Part shown: piece after piece, positions 7,747 to 16,754 of the stretch | Layout of the letters: the number at the start of each line of letters is the position of its first letter | Numbering within the stretch: the stretch's first letter is position 1 | NCBI RefSeq assembly: GCF_016909185.1 | Contig: NZ_JAFBFH010000001.1 | Coordinates: forward strand, 124,001 to 188,000 | Source of the DNA: Siminovitchia thermophila | Lineage (GTDB): Bacteria > Bacillota > Bacilli > Bacillales > Bacillaceae_C | Direction of reading: 5' to 3' | DNA length: 64,000 nucleotides | Position numbers and translations under genes: made by a program | Notes under the pieces: model-generated | Seen by the model: the letters and a program-made list of their open reading frames with translations, nothing else | Told to the model about the DNA's origin: nothing | Database searches by the model: none

Positions 7747-9705
7747 CTATCCCCAATAAGCCAATGTGCGTTTTTTCATCGCTTCCCTGTATTGGGCGGT
7801 TGACTTCGGAAGCAGTTCATTTGTTTTTTGATCAATAATAATGCCGTAATGACGGATCAGATCCAATAGATCCAATTCACCATTATGATATTTTTCCATG
7901 ACGCTTTCCGGATCTTGTTCCAGCCACTTTCTGCGGTTAAGCCGAATATACTCGCGAGCCGTTTTCGTTGCTTCTTCATCAATTTCAAAGAGGTCGATTT
8001 CTCTGTCAATTTCCTTTATGACGACACCATAATCTTTCTTCGCTCTTTCAATGGACACATAGTCGTCAATGACGTCTTCAAGCACATCTTGCGGATCTCT
8101 TTCAAGCGGATCGCCAAGACCGCCGCCGCCAGCAGATGGTCTTGTGAATTCATCTCCTTTGTTTACTTTAACATTGGAAAAAATCGTTCCCAGGAATTCG
8201 CTGTCTGCTTCACCCCGCATCAGTTGAACACCATGCGGAGTGGAGGGTAAACCGCCGAAGATTCCCCACGTGACAGAACGGGAGCGGTCACAGCAGTAAG
8301 ACATCACAGCATCGTCTGCTTCCGTCAGGATACCGCCTTTTTCCACGCCGCAGCCGCCGCGGAATTTTCCAGGGCCGCCGGAATCAGTGACAATTTCATG
8401 TTTGGTCGTAATGACGGGGGACAGACGTTCCTGCCCTTCACATGGCTGAATGCTCAATCCGACACCGAACACCGGGGACAATGCATTCGCCCCATCTTTT
8501 GTGCTGCGGCCTCCATGGCCTCCGGCCATCCAGTCATACCACATGAAATAGTTGTTATAGCCGTTCCGTTTATCGTCTCCGCCGATAAGAAGATACTCCA
8601 GGTTGAAAGAACAGGCAAGGGCGCGCTCAGGCATGATCTGCGACCATAATTCAAAGCACGCATTCATGATTTTTTCATACGCTCCCGAACAGAACCCAGT
8701 GACAGCCACCGGCCAGCAGGAATTGACGACTGTATTTTCCGGAAGATCCACATGGACAGCCCGGTAAAATCCGGAGTTAAGCGGTATATCCGGGAAGAAC
8801 GTTTTCGTTCCGGCGTATGCCGCGGACATCGAAGCACCAAATGCCGAATTCAAGAAACAGCCGATCGATTCATGAGAACCGGAAAGATCGTAAAAAATTT
8901 CATCGTCTTTAATCGTCATTTTTACTTTTATCGGTATCAGGCTGTCCCCAATCTCAGGATCCATGTCGATATAATCAGTCGTTTCCCACACACCATTTGG
9001 AAGCTCTTTTACTTTTACGCGGGTTAAGCGTTCCACATAATTTTGGACTTCTTCAAATGCAGTCAAAATCGTATCAAGTCCATATTTTTCGATCAATTTG
9101 ATCAACTGTCTTTCTCCCGTTTTGGTCGCTTCCGCCTGGGAACGGAGATCCCCGAGCCGTTCTTCGGGTACACGCATGTTGGCAACGAGCAAGTGAGCCA
9201 CATCATGCAAGTACTCTCCTTTGCTCCAAATTCTGAGTGGAGGAATCCGGACTCCTTCCCCATAATGGTTTTTGGCGTTAATATCAAAGGAACCCGGCGT
9301 AGATCCGCCCATATCTGCCCAGTGCCCATTCACTTGCATAAAAGCGATGAGTTGGCCCTCATGAAAAACTGGACGGATAATCCGTGTATCATTAAAATGC
9401 GTTCCCCCTCTATAGGGGTCATTAATGATAAATACATCCCCCGGATGAATATCGTCACCAAAATCCTCAATCACCGCTTTCGCTGTTAAATGCAATGTCC
9501 CGACGTGGACGGAAATATCCTGAGTTCCCTGCATTACGGTGTTTCCTTGGGCATCACAAAGCGCCGAGCTGAAATCGCGGTTGTATATCACAAAAGAATA
9601 ACAAGTTCTCAATACTTGCTCTGACATTTGGTCAACCAAATTGACAAAGCCATTTTTTAAGACTTCAAACGTTACCGGATCTAATTTTGTATCCACTTTC
9701 AACAT
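7747..9705 (-). CDS. hyuB: Hydantoinase/5-oxoprolinase B subunit (HyuB family)
   Basis: Large-subunit partner of HyuA in ATP-dependent opening of cyclic amides such as N-methylhydantoin or 5-oxoproline; acetone carboxylase alpha chains are relatives. The 652-residue product begins LDPVTFEVLKNG and carries INDPYRGGTHFNDTRII near residue 95 and the glycine-rich GGCGVEKGG and RPSAGGGGLGDP segments of the family. Start chosen at ATG with GAAGGAG seven bases upstream; an upstream in-frame ATG has no such site. It follows hyuA by about 40 bases and ends the operon. The exact substrate is open. Confidence 0.9.
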   Translation of the reverse strand: MLKVDTKLDPVTFEVLKNGFVNLVDQMSEQVLRTCYSFVIYNRDFSSALCDAQGNTVMQGTQDISVHVGTLHLTAKAVIEDFGDDIHPGDVFIINDPYRGGTHFNDTRIIRPVFHEGQLIAFMQVNGHWADMGGSTPGSFDINAKNHYGEGVRIPPLRIWSKGEYLHDVAHLLVANMRVPEERLGDLRSQAEATKTGERQLIKLIEKYGLDTILTAFEEVQNYVERLTRVKVKELPNGVWETTDYIDMDPEIGDSLIPIKVKMTIKDDEIFYDLSGSHESIGCFLNSAFGASMSAAYAGTKTFFPDIPLNSGFYRAVHVDLPENTVVNSCWPVAVTGFCSGAYEKIMNACFELWSQIMPERALACSFNLEYLLIGGDDKRNGYNNYFMWYDWMAGGHGGRSTKDGANALSPVFGVGLSIQPCEGQERLSPVITTKHEIVTDSGGPGKFRGGCGVEKGGILTEADDAVMSYCCDRSRSVTWGIFGGLPSTPHGVQLMRGEADSEFLGTIFSNVKVNKGDEFTRPSAGGGGLGDPLERDPQDVLEDVIDDYVSIERAKKDYGVVIKEIDREIDLFEIDEEATKTAREYIRLNRRKWLEQDPESVMEKYHNGELDLLDLIRHYGIIIDQKTNELLPKSTAQYREAMKKRTLAYWG

Positions 9706-9744
9706 GATATCGCTCCTTCTCTTCATTATAGAATTTGTCTGTTT

Positions 9745-11790
9745 TTAAACCCGATTCATAATAATATTGCGGTATTCGTCTATTTTGACGTTGTAATCCG
9801 CCGGCACAACGATCGTCGAATCAAGCTGTTCAATAATTGCCGGGCCTTGGAATTCCGACAGAACCGGGATTTTCGAACGGTCGTAAATCTTCGACTCTAC
9901 CATACCGCCTTCTTCTTGGAAATAAACAGGGCGAATTTCTTTTAGGGCATCTTCCAAAGTTCCGGCCGGCTGCTCTTTTACGAATTGAGGCTTTTTGACA
10001 GTACCAATTGCTTCCACACGCAAGCCGTAAATTTCAATGTCTTTTTCACGGTCCGTAAAAGCGAATTCACGCTCATGCTCAAGATGGAACTTTTCAATGG
10101 CATCTTCCAGATTGAAAATCGGTCGGTCAACTGTGACGGATAAAGTTCTCCACTGTCCGACATAGCGCATATCAATATAGCGAATCAAATTCATTTGATC
10201 GTCTTCAATTCCTTCTTCCGCCAAAAGTTCAGTTGCTTCTTTTTCCATTTCGATAAACTCATTTTCTAATTGTTCTTTTGTAACTCCTGCCGCTTTGGCA
10301 AAATACGTTTTTGAAATATCGTGGCGAACATCCACAAGCAGACAGCCCATAGCCGCAGCAACGCCCGGATGGGCGGGAACGATCACTGTGGGAATTTCCA
10401 TTTCCCTTGCCAAATCTGCGCCATGAAGCGCACCTGCACCACCAAATGCCACAAGAGCAAAGTCACGGGGGTCATAGCCGCGACGGACGGAAATTAAGTT
10501 CAATGCATCGCACATATTGGCGTTGGCCACTTGGATCATGGCATTGGCAGCACCGAGAGTATCATAACCGAGAGGCTTCGCCACTTTTTCTTCAATTACT
10601 TTGGCGGAAATCCCTTTATCCAGTGACATCTCGCCATTAATCAATTTCGTATTCAATCTGCCAAGAACCAGGTTGGCATCTGTATTTGTCGGCTCCATGC
10701 CGCCATTTCCGTAACATGCAGGCCCTGGGTCCGCTCCGGCACTGTGCGGGCCATTCCGCAAGGACCCTCCTTCATCAATCCAAGAGATACTTCCGCCCCC
10801 CGCGCCAATCGTCAAGATTTCAATGCTCGGGAAACCGATCGGATAACCGTATTCAATGTACCAATCTTTCGTGATCCGGAGTTCATTGTCATACATCAAT
10901 GAAATATCTGTACTTGTCCCACCCATATCCAGACCGATCGCATTTTTAAATCCGCACATATTGGCAATATGTTTGCTGGCGATCGCGCCTGCCGCGATAC
11001 CGGAGCTTGCCAATCTTGCCGCATACTTTGGAACCGTTTGGGAGGTCATTACCCCTCCCCCTGAGTGAAGGACAATAATATCGCCTTCGTACCCGATATC
11101 TTTCATATTGCTTTCCAAAAGATGAATGTACTTGCTGACTGTCGGTCCAAGCACCGCGTTGACAATTGTCGTGCTCATCCGCTCATGCTCAAAAATTTCC
11201 GGTAAAGTATCGGAAGAAGTGCAAATATAAGCATCTGGCAATTCTTCTTGTAAAATTTCCTTCGTTTTCTGCTCATTTTTTCCGTTGACATAAGCATTCA
11301 TAAAGCAAATGGCTACTGATTTAATTTCTTTTCTTCTTAAAATTCTGGCTAATTCACGGACTTCTGCTTCATTTACTTCCTTCATCATTTCCCCGTTAAA
11401 GTCGACACGCTCGTCCAATTCGAAGCGGTTTCTCCGCTTAATATAAGGCTCTGCCACATCATTATATGCATCCCATAGATCGAGCTTCGTCCCGCGCCGT
11501 ATTTCAGGAACATCTCTGAATCCTTTTGTCGTAATAAGCGCTGCTGTTGGAAGCTTCCTTTCGATTAATGCGTTGGTCCCCACTGTCGTACCATGGGAAA
11601 ACATTTTTATTTGATCGCCTGTCAACTCGGCTTTCATAACCCCATTAATAATCCCTTTTTCCGGATTGGAAGGCGTAGAAGAAGTTTTGGTGACAAACAT
11701 CTCACCGGTTATTTCATCAAAAACAAATACGTCCGTAAAAGTACCTCCTACGTCTACTGCCACATGATAGCCTGATTTTTTGCTCAACAT
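9745..11790 (-). CDS. hyuA: Hydantoinase/5-oxoprolinase A subunit (HyuA family)
   Basis: ATP-binding subunit of a cyclic-amide hydrolase, 681 residues, of normal family length. It has the N-terminal phosphate-binding motif VDVGGTFTDVFVF near residues 13-25 and a second one, GLDMGGTSTDIS, near 287; GAGGGSISW and FGGAGALHG follow as in HyuA and mammalian 5-oxoprolinase. ATG preceded by GGAGGGG. Between it and pxpC on the same strand lie three tandem 145-bp repeats, which would be transcribed as part of its leader. Paired with pxpB/pxpC genes, 5-oxoproline is a plausible substrate, though a hydantoin or another lactam is equally compatible. Confidence 0.9.
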   Translation of the reverse strand: MLSKKSGYHVAVDVGGTFTDVFVFDEITGEMFVTKTSSTPSNPEKGIINGVMKAELTGDQIKMFSHGTTVGTNALIERKLPTAALITTKGFRDVPEIRRGTKLDLWDAYNDVAEPYIKRRNRFELDERVDFNGEMMKEVNEAEVRELARILRRKEIKSVAICFMNAYVNGKNEQKTKEILQEELPDAYICTSSDTLPEIFEHERMSTTIVNAVLGPTVSKYIHLLESNMKDIGYEGDIIVLHSGGGVMTSQTVPKYAARLASSGIAAGAIASKHIANMCGFKNAIGLDMGGTSTDISLMYDNELRITKDWYIEYGYPIGFPSIEILTIGAGGGSISWIDEGGSLRNGPHSAGADPGPACYGNGGMEPTNTDANLVLGRLNTKLINGEMSLDKGISAKVIEEKVAKPLGYDTLGAANAMIQVANANMCDALNLISVRRGYDPRDFALVAFGGAGALHGADLAREMEIPTVIVPAHPGVAAAMGCLLVDVRHDISKTYFAKAAGVTKEQLENEFIEMEKEATELLAEEGIEDDQMNLIRYIDMRYVGQWRTLSVTVDRPIFNLEDAIEKFHLEHEREFAFTDREKDIEIYGLRVEAIGTVKKPQFVKEQPAGTLEDALKEIRPVYFQEEGGMVESKIYDRSKIPVLSEFQGPAIIEQLDSTIVVPADYNVKIDEYRNIIMNRV

Positions 11791-11820
11791 AATCCCCTCC
11801 GTTTTAAATATATTTATTGA

Positions 11821-12255
11821 TCCCGCATGTAAGGTGCCGTAATACTCCCACTTTCAAAATCTTGAGTGAATACAAGAGGTCCATGTGGGAGATAACGGCT
11901 CCTAAATGCCCGATTGGTTCAACTAACATTCAGTAATAAGCCCTACTGAATGAAGTTTCACTTTATCCCGCATGTAAGGTGCCGTAATACTCCCACTTTC
12001 AAAATCTTGAGTGAATACAAGAGGTCCATGTGGGAGATAACGGCTCCTAAATGCCCGATTAGTTCAACTAACATTCAGTAATAAGCCCTACTGAATGAAG
12101 TTTCACTTTATCCCGCATGTAAGGTGCCGTAATACTCCCACTTTCAAAGTCTTGAGTGAATACAAGAGGTCCATGTGGGAGATAACGGCTCCTAAATGCC
12201 CGATTGGTTCAACTAACAGTCAGTAATAAGCCCTACTGAATGAAGTTTCACTTTA
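11821..12255 (+). repeat. Three tandem copies of a 145-bp structured repeat
   Basis: Units start at 11821, 11966 and 12111 with an exact 145-base period and only a few substitutions between them (the second unit has CCCGATTAG for CCCGATTGG; the third has AAAGTC for AAAATC and ACAGTC for ACATTC, the latter weakening its short hairpin). Each unit has a long imperfect stem (GGTGCCGT...ACGGCTCC and CTCCCAC...GTGGGAG) and the short hairpin CATTCAGTA-N7-TACTGAATG, and ends TTTCACTTTAT. A more diverged single copy is at 6864-7010. The array lies in the hyuA leader. Confidence 0.9.
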
Positions 12256-12318
12256 TCTAAATAATGCATTGCTTAATTTTTGCAGAGCTGTTTGACGAAG
12301 CATCACCACCTAACATGA

Positions 12319-13296
12319 TTAAAATTGAACACTTTCCCGTACTCTTTCAATCAATCTTTCTTTTTCTCTCCTCATGGCAATCGCCTGATCGACAGTAATC
12401 GCTTTAAATTTCACCGTTGACAATGGTCTCATTTGAGATAATTCGTTGATATCCTGCCATATGACGGTTCCGATCGTGACGAATCCGCCTCCGCCCGTTC
12501 CATCTGTTAATAGCACAATGATTTCTCCTTCGTTGGGAACGATGACTGCTCCAATCGGATAAGGAATATCAACGATATTTCCCGGATTTCCCCCTGAGCC
12601 AAACGGTGGTTCGCTCTCTTTGTAGCGAACGTCCCCGCCGTTTAACCGGCACGCTGTCCGGGTTGATTGCGGTTGTATCGTCCAGGGCGTATTTAAAAAG
12701 GAAACCAATCCTTCGTCACTCACCAAGTCACATGTGATCCCCAAAACAATATGGGCCGTTCCCGTTCTGGCAAATATTGGCTTTGCTTCTTCAATCACTT
12801 GTTTTCCCACAAGCTGAATGGCCCCGGGAAGCGGTTCAGCCATTCTGATTTCATCACCTGCCAATAAAAGCCGGCCAGTGATGCCATGAAAGCCGCTGGC
12901 TAAACAACTGGATCTGCTTCCCAGCACCTCCGGCGCTTCCAATCCCCCTGAAACACACAGATAGCTGAACAAGCCTTCCGAAATCTTCCCAATTTCCAGC
13001 ACATCGCCTTTTTTGACTTCAAATACTTCCCACATTGGCTGCATGTTCCCGTTTAACCTGACTTCGGCCGGGGCGCCTGTTATGACTACGGTCGTTCTTT
13101 TTTCAAATTCAACACTGGCACCCTTTACCATCATCTCCAATCCCGCGACATCCGTTGGATTACCGATGAGTACATTGCCAAGCATAAAAGACAATTTGTC
13201 AGCAGCTCCGGATGGAGGAACTCCCAAATGAAAAAAACCTGTCCGTCCAAGATCTTGTATAGTTGTCCGTATTCCGGGATCAATTAGTTTCATCAT
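12319..13296 (-). CDS. pxpC: 5-oxoprolinase subunit C / biotin-dependent carboxyltransferase-like protein
   Basis: KipA/PxpC family protein of 325 residues. Typical features are IRTTIQDLGRTGFFHLGVPPSG at the N-terminus, MLGNVLIGNP near 40 and the LTDGTGGGGFVTIGTV segment near the C-terminus. With PxpB (and PxpA elsewhere) such proteins form an ATP-dependent 5-oxoprolinase; the fold is shared with the urea amidolyase carboxyltransferase domain. The ATG overlaps the pxpB stop (ATGA), with GGAGGG upstream. No pxpA (LamB/YcsF) gene is visible; hyuA/hyuB occupy the operon instead. Confidence 0.88.
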   Translation of the reverse strand: MMKLIDPGIRTTIQDLGRTGFFHLGVPPSGAADKLSFMLGNVLIGNPTDVAGLEMMVKGASVEFEKRTTVVITGAPAEVRLNGNMQPMWEVFEVKKGDVLEIGKISEGLFSYLCVSGGLEAPEVLGSRSSCLASGFHGITGRLLLAGDEIRMAEPLPGAIQLVGKQVIEEAKPIFARTGTAHIVLGITCDLVSDEGLVSFLNTPWTIQPQSTRTACRLNGGDVRYKESEPPFGSGGNPGNIVDIPYPIGAVIVPNEGEIIVLLTDGTGGGGFVTIGTVIWQDINELSQMRPLSTVKFKAITVDQAIAMRREKERLIERVRESVQF

Positions 13297-14183
13297 GAAC
13301 GGAGTCCCTCCATTAAATCTGCGATATACAAATCTCCTTTCTCCTCGTAGCGGGAGGCAGAGAAAGTGACATGCTTTATATTGAATTCGTAAGTGCCGCT
13401 GGACACTTGTTCACGGATATTTTGGTATTCCGCCTCTGATACGGGCCGATATTTCCATAAATCACCGGGCCTTGCCAGGAAAAAGCTTTCTTTAAACGGC
13501 TCCAGCTTTTGATTGACATCGTAAACGGGGACTGCCGCCATACCGATCAATTGGTAGCTTCCCGGAGAATCGGAAGGGTAGACCACCGTAAAGGCGCCAC
13601 CCAGCCCTACCGCTCTTTCCGGAGTGAATGGGCGCGGGCTTTTATACTTGGGAACTTCGATAATTCTTTCCCTTTCCTTTATTAATGGAAAGCACCACGC
13701 AGTTCCTGGTTTAAACCCGAGCGATGTGACAAAGTAAAGAGGGCGGGAATGGGCTTGAATAAAATCTTCCTTGCTGCTATATCCCGTGAGCTCCATGACA
13801 TAATCAAAATTCGACTTTTCTTCTCCCCCATGTTGGGCTGAGTACTTTCCGGACACTTCTTTTGTCCACTCATCGTTATACAGAACGGGAATTTCAATGA
13901 TCCTTGATTGAAAGTTCAAGCTTTCATGTTCATTCTTCATGGAATCCACGTCCCGCAAATATTCAAGCAGATGATGCGGAGAAATGGTGTTTGGATCATA
14001 GCGAATTAAATAGGACGTATTATTCGGGTAAATCTCTATGATTCCCGGAATCTTTCTCTCTTGCAACTCGTTCGTAATGGAAAGCGCCTTTAACGTGCTC
14101 TCGATCCGCATCTCTCTGGAAATTTCGGCGTAAATATATTCATCGCCACAAAAGTCAAATTTAGTTTCGGAAAAAAAGATCAA
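13293..14183 (-). CDS. pxpB: 5-oxoprolinase subunit B-like protein (KipI/allophanate hydrolase subunit 1)
   Basis: Member of the KipI/PxpB family with the hallmark region SPRPFTPERAVGLGG...SPGSYQLIGMAAVPVYD near residues 174-220 and GFKPGTAWCF in the middle. At about 296 residues it is longer than the usual 230-250, mainly through an extra C-terminal 50 residues (EAEYQNIREQV...). The start is uncertain: TTG at 14183 has GGGGGG eight bases upstream; GTGs at 14192 and 14201 are alternatives, all overlapping the end of the regulator gene. Coupled to pxpC by a four-base overlap. Confidence 0.82.
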   Translation of the reverse strand: MIFFSETKFDFCGDEYIYAEISREMRIESTLKALSITNELQERKIPGIIEIYPNNTSYLIRYDPNTISPHHLLEYLRDVDSMKNEHESLNFQSRIIEIPVLYNDEWTKEVSGKYSAQHGGEEKSNFDYVMELTGYSSKEDFIQAHSRPLYFVTSLGFKPGTAWCFPLIKERERIIEVPKYKSPRPFTPERAVGLGGAFTVVYPSDSPGSYQLIGMAAVPVYDVNQKLEPFKESFFLARPGDLWKYRPVSEAEYQNIREQVSSGTYEFNIKHVTFSASRYEEKGDLYIADLMEGLRS

Positions 14184-16218
14184 CTTCCGCACCCCCCGCA
14201 CCGTTAAATCTTTTCATGCGCCGACTGACAGTAGATATACTAATATCAAGCGCCTTAGCCGCTTCAGTGGCTGTTCCAAATTTCGCCACTGCTTGCTCAA
14301 TGAGCTGCCGCTCCACTTCATCAACCGCTTTTTTCAAAGGCATGATCCCTTTAACCGTCAAGAAGCTTTGTTCATCAGCATCATTGGCCCAAAGCACACG
14401 ATAGACGTCAGTTTCGGTAATCAGTTCTTCTTTGGAAACGACTACAAGCCTTTCAATCATATTGCGCAATTCTCGAATATTTCCTGGCCATTGGTAGCTT
14501 TCCAATGCATTCAGGGCATCAGTTGAAATTTTTTTCCTCTTTCCAAACTGCTCGTTTAATTCTTCCAAAAAATGAATCGCCAGCGGCGCGATATCTTCTT
14601 TTCTTTTTCTTAACGGCGGAATAGAAACGGGAACAACGTGCAAACGGTAAAAAAGATCCTCCCGAAACTGATTTGCCTCAACCATTTTCTGTATGTTTTT
14701 ATTGGATGCGGCAACCACCCTTACATTTACTTTTACAGGAATAACCGAACCGACTTTGGCAATCTCTCTTTCTTCCAAAACCCGCAACAGTTTCACTTGC
14801 ATCAGGAGCGGCAATTCAGAAATTTCATCCAAAAATACCGTGCCGTTGTGAGCTTCCTCAAACAGGCCGATTCTTCTTGTATCTGCTCCCGTGAAGGCGC
14901 CTTTTTCATGGCCGAATAATACGCTTTCAATCAAGTTTTCAGGGATGGCGCCACAGTTCACCGCTATAAAAGCGTTGTCTGACCGACTGCTTAAATCATG
15001 AATTTTTCGGGCGATGACTTCCTTTCCGACACCCGACTCGCCGTGGATCAGAACTGTGGAATCCAAAGGAGCAACCGCTTTCACTTCGTCCATAAGCCGA
15101 TGCATTTGACGAGAGCGGTAAATAATGGAAACCATACTCGCGGATTCATGTACCGGCTCTTCGTTTGTCCCCATCTCTTTGTCTGCCGATGTGATGTCTT
15201 TTGAAAAAACGATAACCTTCTTTAGTTTTCCTCCGACATATATCGGTGCCGCTGTTGATAAAACAGCCCCTTTTTTTCCTTCCTGCGTTAACGACACCCT
15301 TGACTTCTTTTCGATTGCTGCGGAAACAATATCCGGAATAAAAATGCCCTTATCCACAAACTCTTGAATACGCTTTCCCTTTAAAGCTCCCGCATCCTCT
15401 TCTCCCCAAAAATGCCGAAAAAAAGCCCCAGCTGCCCGTGTAATTGTTCCGGAAGCGCTCACAACCAAAATCTGCTCATTGGCCAGTGTATAAAATGCCT
15501 GAAGGTCTTCATTCATCTCCTGTACAAAATCCACTTCATGAACAGCTTCTTTAAGCTGTTCTTTCAAGTAAAAATTATGAATAATCCCGATGATGTTTCC
15601 GTTTTCATAAATAGGAGAAAATTGGCCTGTGATCACTTTAAAGTTGAACATATTTTCAATCCCAAACCACTTTTGCCCCTCGAACACTTCATCAAAGGAT
15701 TCTTCCATGCGGATGATCTTCCTGTAATCTCTCCCTTGCAAAATTGATCTTTTCATGCCAAGGATTTGTTCCGCCTTTTCGTTCATGAATTGAACGTGGA
15801 AGGAAGCATCCATCGTGACGATCCCCATCTCCGCACTATTCAGCGCATCATTAAAGCTCTTTAACTGCAATTGATTCATTTGATGTTGCAGGTCGTCCAT
15901 CAGAATATAACCCGTTGGTTTTTCAGAGTGATCCACTCCAATCACCAGAAAACAGTTATGAATCCGTTTCGCTTGTGTATCTTCCCTCACGAACAGAAAA
16001 TTGTTTTCAGGCTTGATCAAGCCGTTCTTATCATCCCCATTCACAAGTTGGTTTAATAAAGAAGAGGGGGTTACGTAGCCGATTATTTCTTCATTATCGG
16101 CAACAAAGCCAACCTCGAAGCCTTCTTCTTTTAACAGAACAATCGATTGTTCCACAGTCCAGTCAGGAGATAATATAACCGATAAGGGTTGCAATACATC
16201 TTTCCAATCCCAACTCAT
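14161..16218 (-). CDS. Sigma-54-dependent transcriptional activator (CBS-like, PAS, AAA+, Fis HTH)
   Basis: Enhancer-binding activator of 685 residues. The first 110 residues look like a CBS-type pair (AdnEEIIGYVTPSSLL), followed by a PAS region (FNDALNSAEMGIVTMDASF) and a second sensory region. The AAA+ core has Walker A GESGVGKE near 393, the sigma-54 contact loop GAFTGA near 439 and FLDEISELP near 458. A Fis-type helix-turn-helix (AAKALDISISTVSRRMK) ends the protein. ATG chosen with GGAGGGGG six bases upstream. It heads the operon and overlaps pxpB. Because the -24/-12 promoter at 16293-16309 lies just ahead of it, it probably activates its own operon. Confidence 0.92.
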   Translation of the reverse strand: MSWDWKDVLQPLSVILSPDWTVEQSIVLLKEEGFEVGFVADNEEIIGYVTPSSLLNQLVNGDDKNGLIKPENNFLFVREDTQAKRIHNCFLVIGVDHSEKPTGYILMDDLQHQMNQLQLKSFNDALNSAEMGIVTMDASFHVQFMNEKAEQILGMKRSILQGRDYRKIIRMEESFDEVFEGQKWFGIENMFNFKVITGQFSPIYENGNIIGIIHNFYLKEQLKEAVHEVDFVQEMNEDLQAFYTLANEQILVVSASGTITRAAGAFFRHFWGEEDAGALKGKRIQEFVDKGIFIPDIVSAAIEKKSRVSLTQEGKKGAVLSTAAPIYVGGKLKKVIVFSKDITSADKEMGTNEEPVHESASMVSIIYRSRQMHRLMDEVKAVAPLDSTVLIHGESGVGKEVIARKIHDLSSRSDNAFIAVNCGAIPENLIESVLFGHEKGAFTGADTRRIGLFEEAHNGTVFLDEISELPLLMQVKLLRVLEEREIAKVGSVIPVKVNVRVVAASNKNIQKMVEANQFREDLFYRLHVVPVSIPPLRKRKEDIAPLAIHFLEELNEQFGKRKKISTDALNALESYQWPGNIRELRNMIERLVVVSKEELITETDVYRVLWANDADEQSFLTVKGIMPLKKAVDEVERQLIEQAVAKFGTATEAAKALDISISTVSRRMKRFNGAGGAEVDLFFRN

Positions 16219-16292
16219 GGATCCCCCTCCAAACATCTATTTGTATCTTCTTGACGGTGCTGTTTTCGATTTTCTGTTTTGCAAAGTTATTT

Positions 16293-16309
16293 TGCAATTT
16301 GCGTGCCAA
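16293..16309 (-). promoter_or_regulatory. Sigma-54 (-24/-12) promoter of the oxoprolinase/hydantoinase operon
   Basis: Minus strand TTGGCACGCAAATTGCA: TTGGCAC at -24 and TTGCA at -12, with exactly ten bases between GG and GC. This is an essentially perfect consensus. The predicted start lies about 60 bases before the activator ATG. Confidence 0.88.
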
Positions 16310-16338
16310 CGAATGTTGAAAATGCGAAAACGTGCTAT

Positions 16339-16352
16339 CGTTAGCGTTTTCA
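16339..16352 (-). promoter_or_regulatory. Candidate cre (CcpA) site
   Basis: Minus strand TGAAAACGCTAACG fits TGWAANCGNTNWCA at all but the last base. It lies between the upstream dyad and the -24 element, so CcpA binding could interfere with activator looping, as known for other SigL operons in Bacillus. Confidence 0.55.
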
Positions 16353-16403
16353 AACGGAAAATCTATAAGTACAGCTCCGATCTTTTTCATTTTTGAAAAA
16401 CAA

Positions 16404-16421
16404 TTTTGCAATTCTGCAAAA
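16404..16421 (-). promoter_or_regulatory. Candidate upstream activator site (dyad)
   Basis: TTTTGCA-ATTC-TGCAAAA, a perfect 7+7 inverted repeat about 100 bases upstream of the -24 element, the usual position for a sigma-54 enhancer. A second dyad TTTGCGC-AATA-GCGCAAA follows at 16454-16471. Direct binding by the activator is inferred. Confidence 0.6.
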
Positions 16422-16469
16422 TTATGTGGTTTCATCATATAGGAAAAAAAACGTTTGCGCAATAGCGCA

Positions 16470-16503
16470 AAAAAAAAAAGCGGGAGTCATCAACTCCCCG
16501 CTT
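16470..16503 (-). terminator. Intrinsic terminator after the tusA-like gene
   Basis: Minus strand AGCGGGGAG-N7-CTCCCGCT followed by eleven T residues. It isolates the sulfur genes from the sigma-54 operon downstream. Confidence 0.85.
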
Positions 16504-16517
16504 TCACCATTCTTCTT

Positions 16518-16742
16518 TTAATTTTTTTGTACAGTAATCGTCCAAGCCGCTTCATCAATTTGTTCAAAGTTGGTTACAGTGTGGCCAGCCTCGGCTGCCC
16601 AGCGCGGAATACTTTCCGTCGCCTGCGTACAATCAAATTCAATGACAAGCTCGTCTCCTGGCCCAATTTCTTCGATTGCTTTTTTTGCTTCAACGAGCGG
16701 GAAAGGACATACCTGCCCCATCACTTCCAATTTTTTTTGCAT
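16518..16742 (-). CDS. TusA/SirA-family sulfur carrier protein
   Basis: Small cytosolic sulfur-transfer protein of 74 residues. The family motif GQVCPFPLVEAKKAI (residues 9-23) includes the reactive cysteine Cys12 in CPxP form; the rest fits the two-layer alpha/beta fold. Relatives pass persulfide sulfur or serve the YedE-type importer (TsuB). It lies 12 bases after the YedE-like gene and shares its promoter, so a role in handling imported thiosulfate or a related sulfur compound is likely. Confidence 0.9.
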   Translation of the reverse strand: MQKKLEVMGQVCPFPLVEAKKAIEEIGPGDELVIEFDCTQATESIPRWAAEAGHTVTNFEQIDEAAWTITVQKN

Positions 16743-16754
16743 GTTGCTTCCTCC

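Noticed and set aside
11821-12255. Possible CRISPR array
   Set aside because: Units of 145 bases abut directly with no unique spacers, and no cas genes are near.
16163-16462. 99-codon minus-strand frame upstream of the sigma-54 activator
   Set aside because: It covers the -24/-12 promoter and dyad, has no ribosome site and overlaps the activator start.
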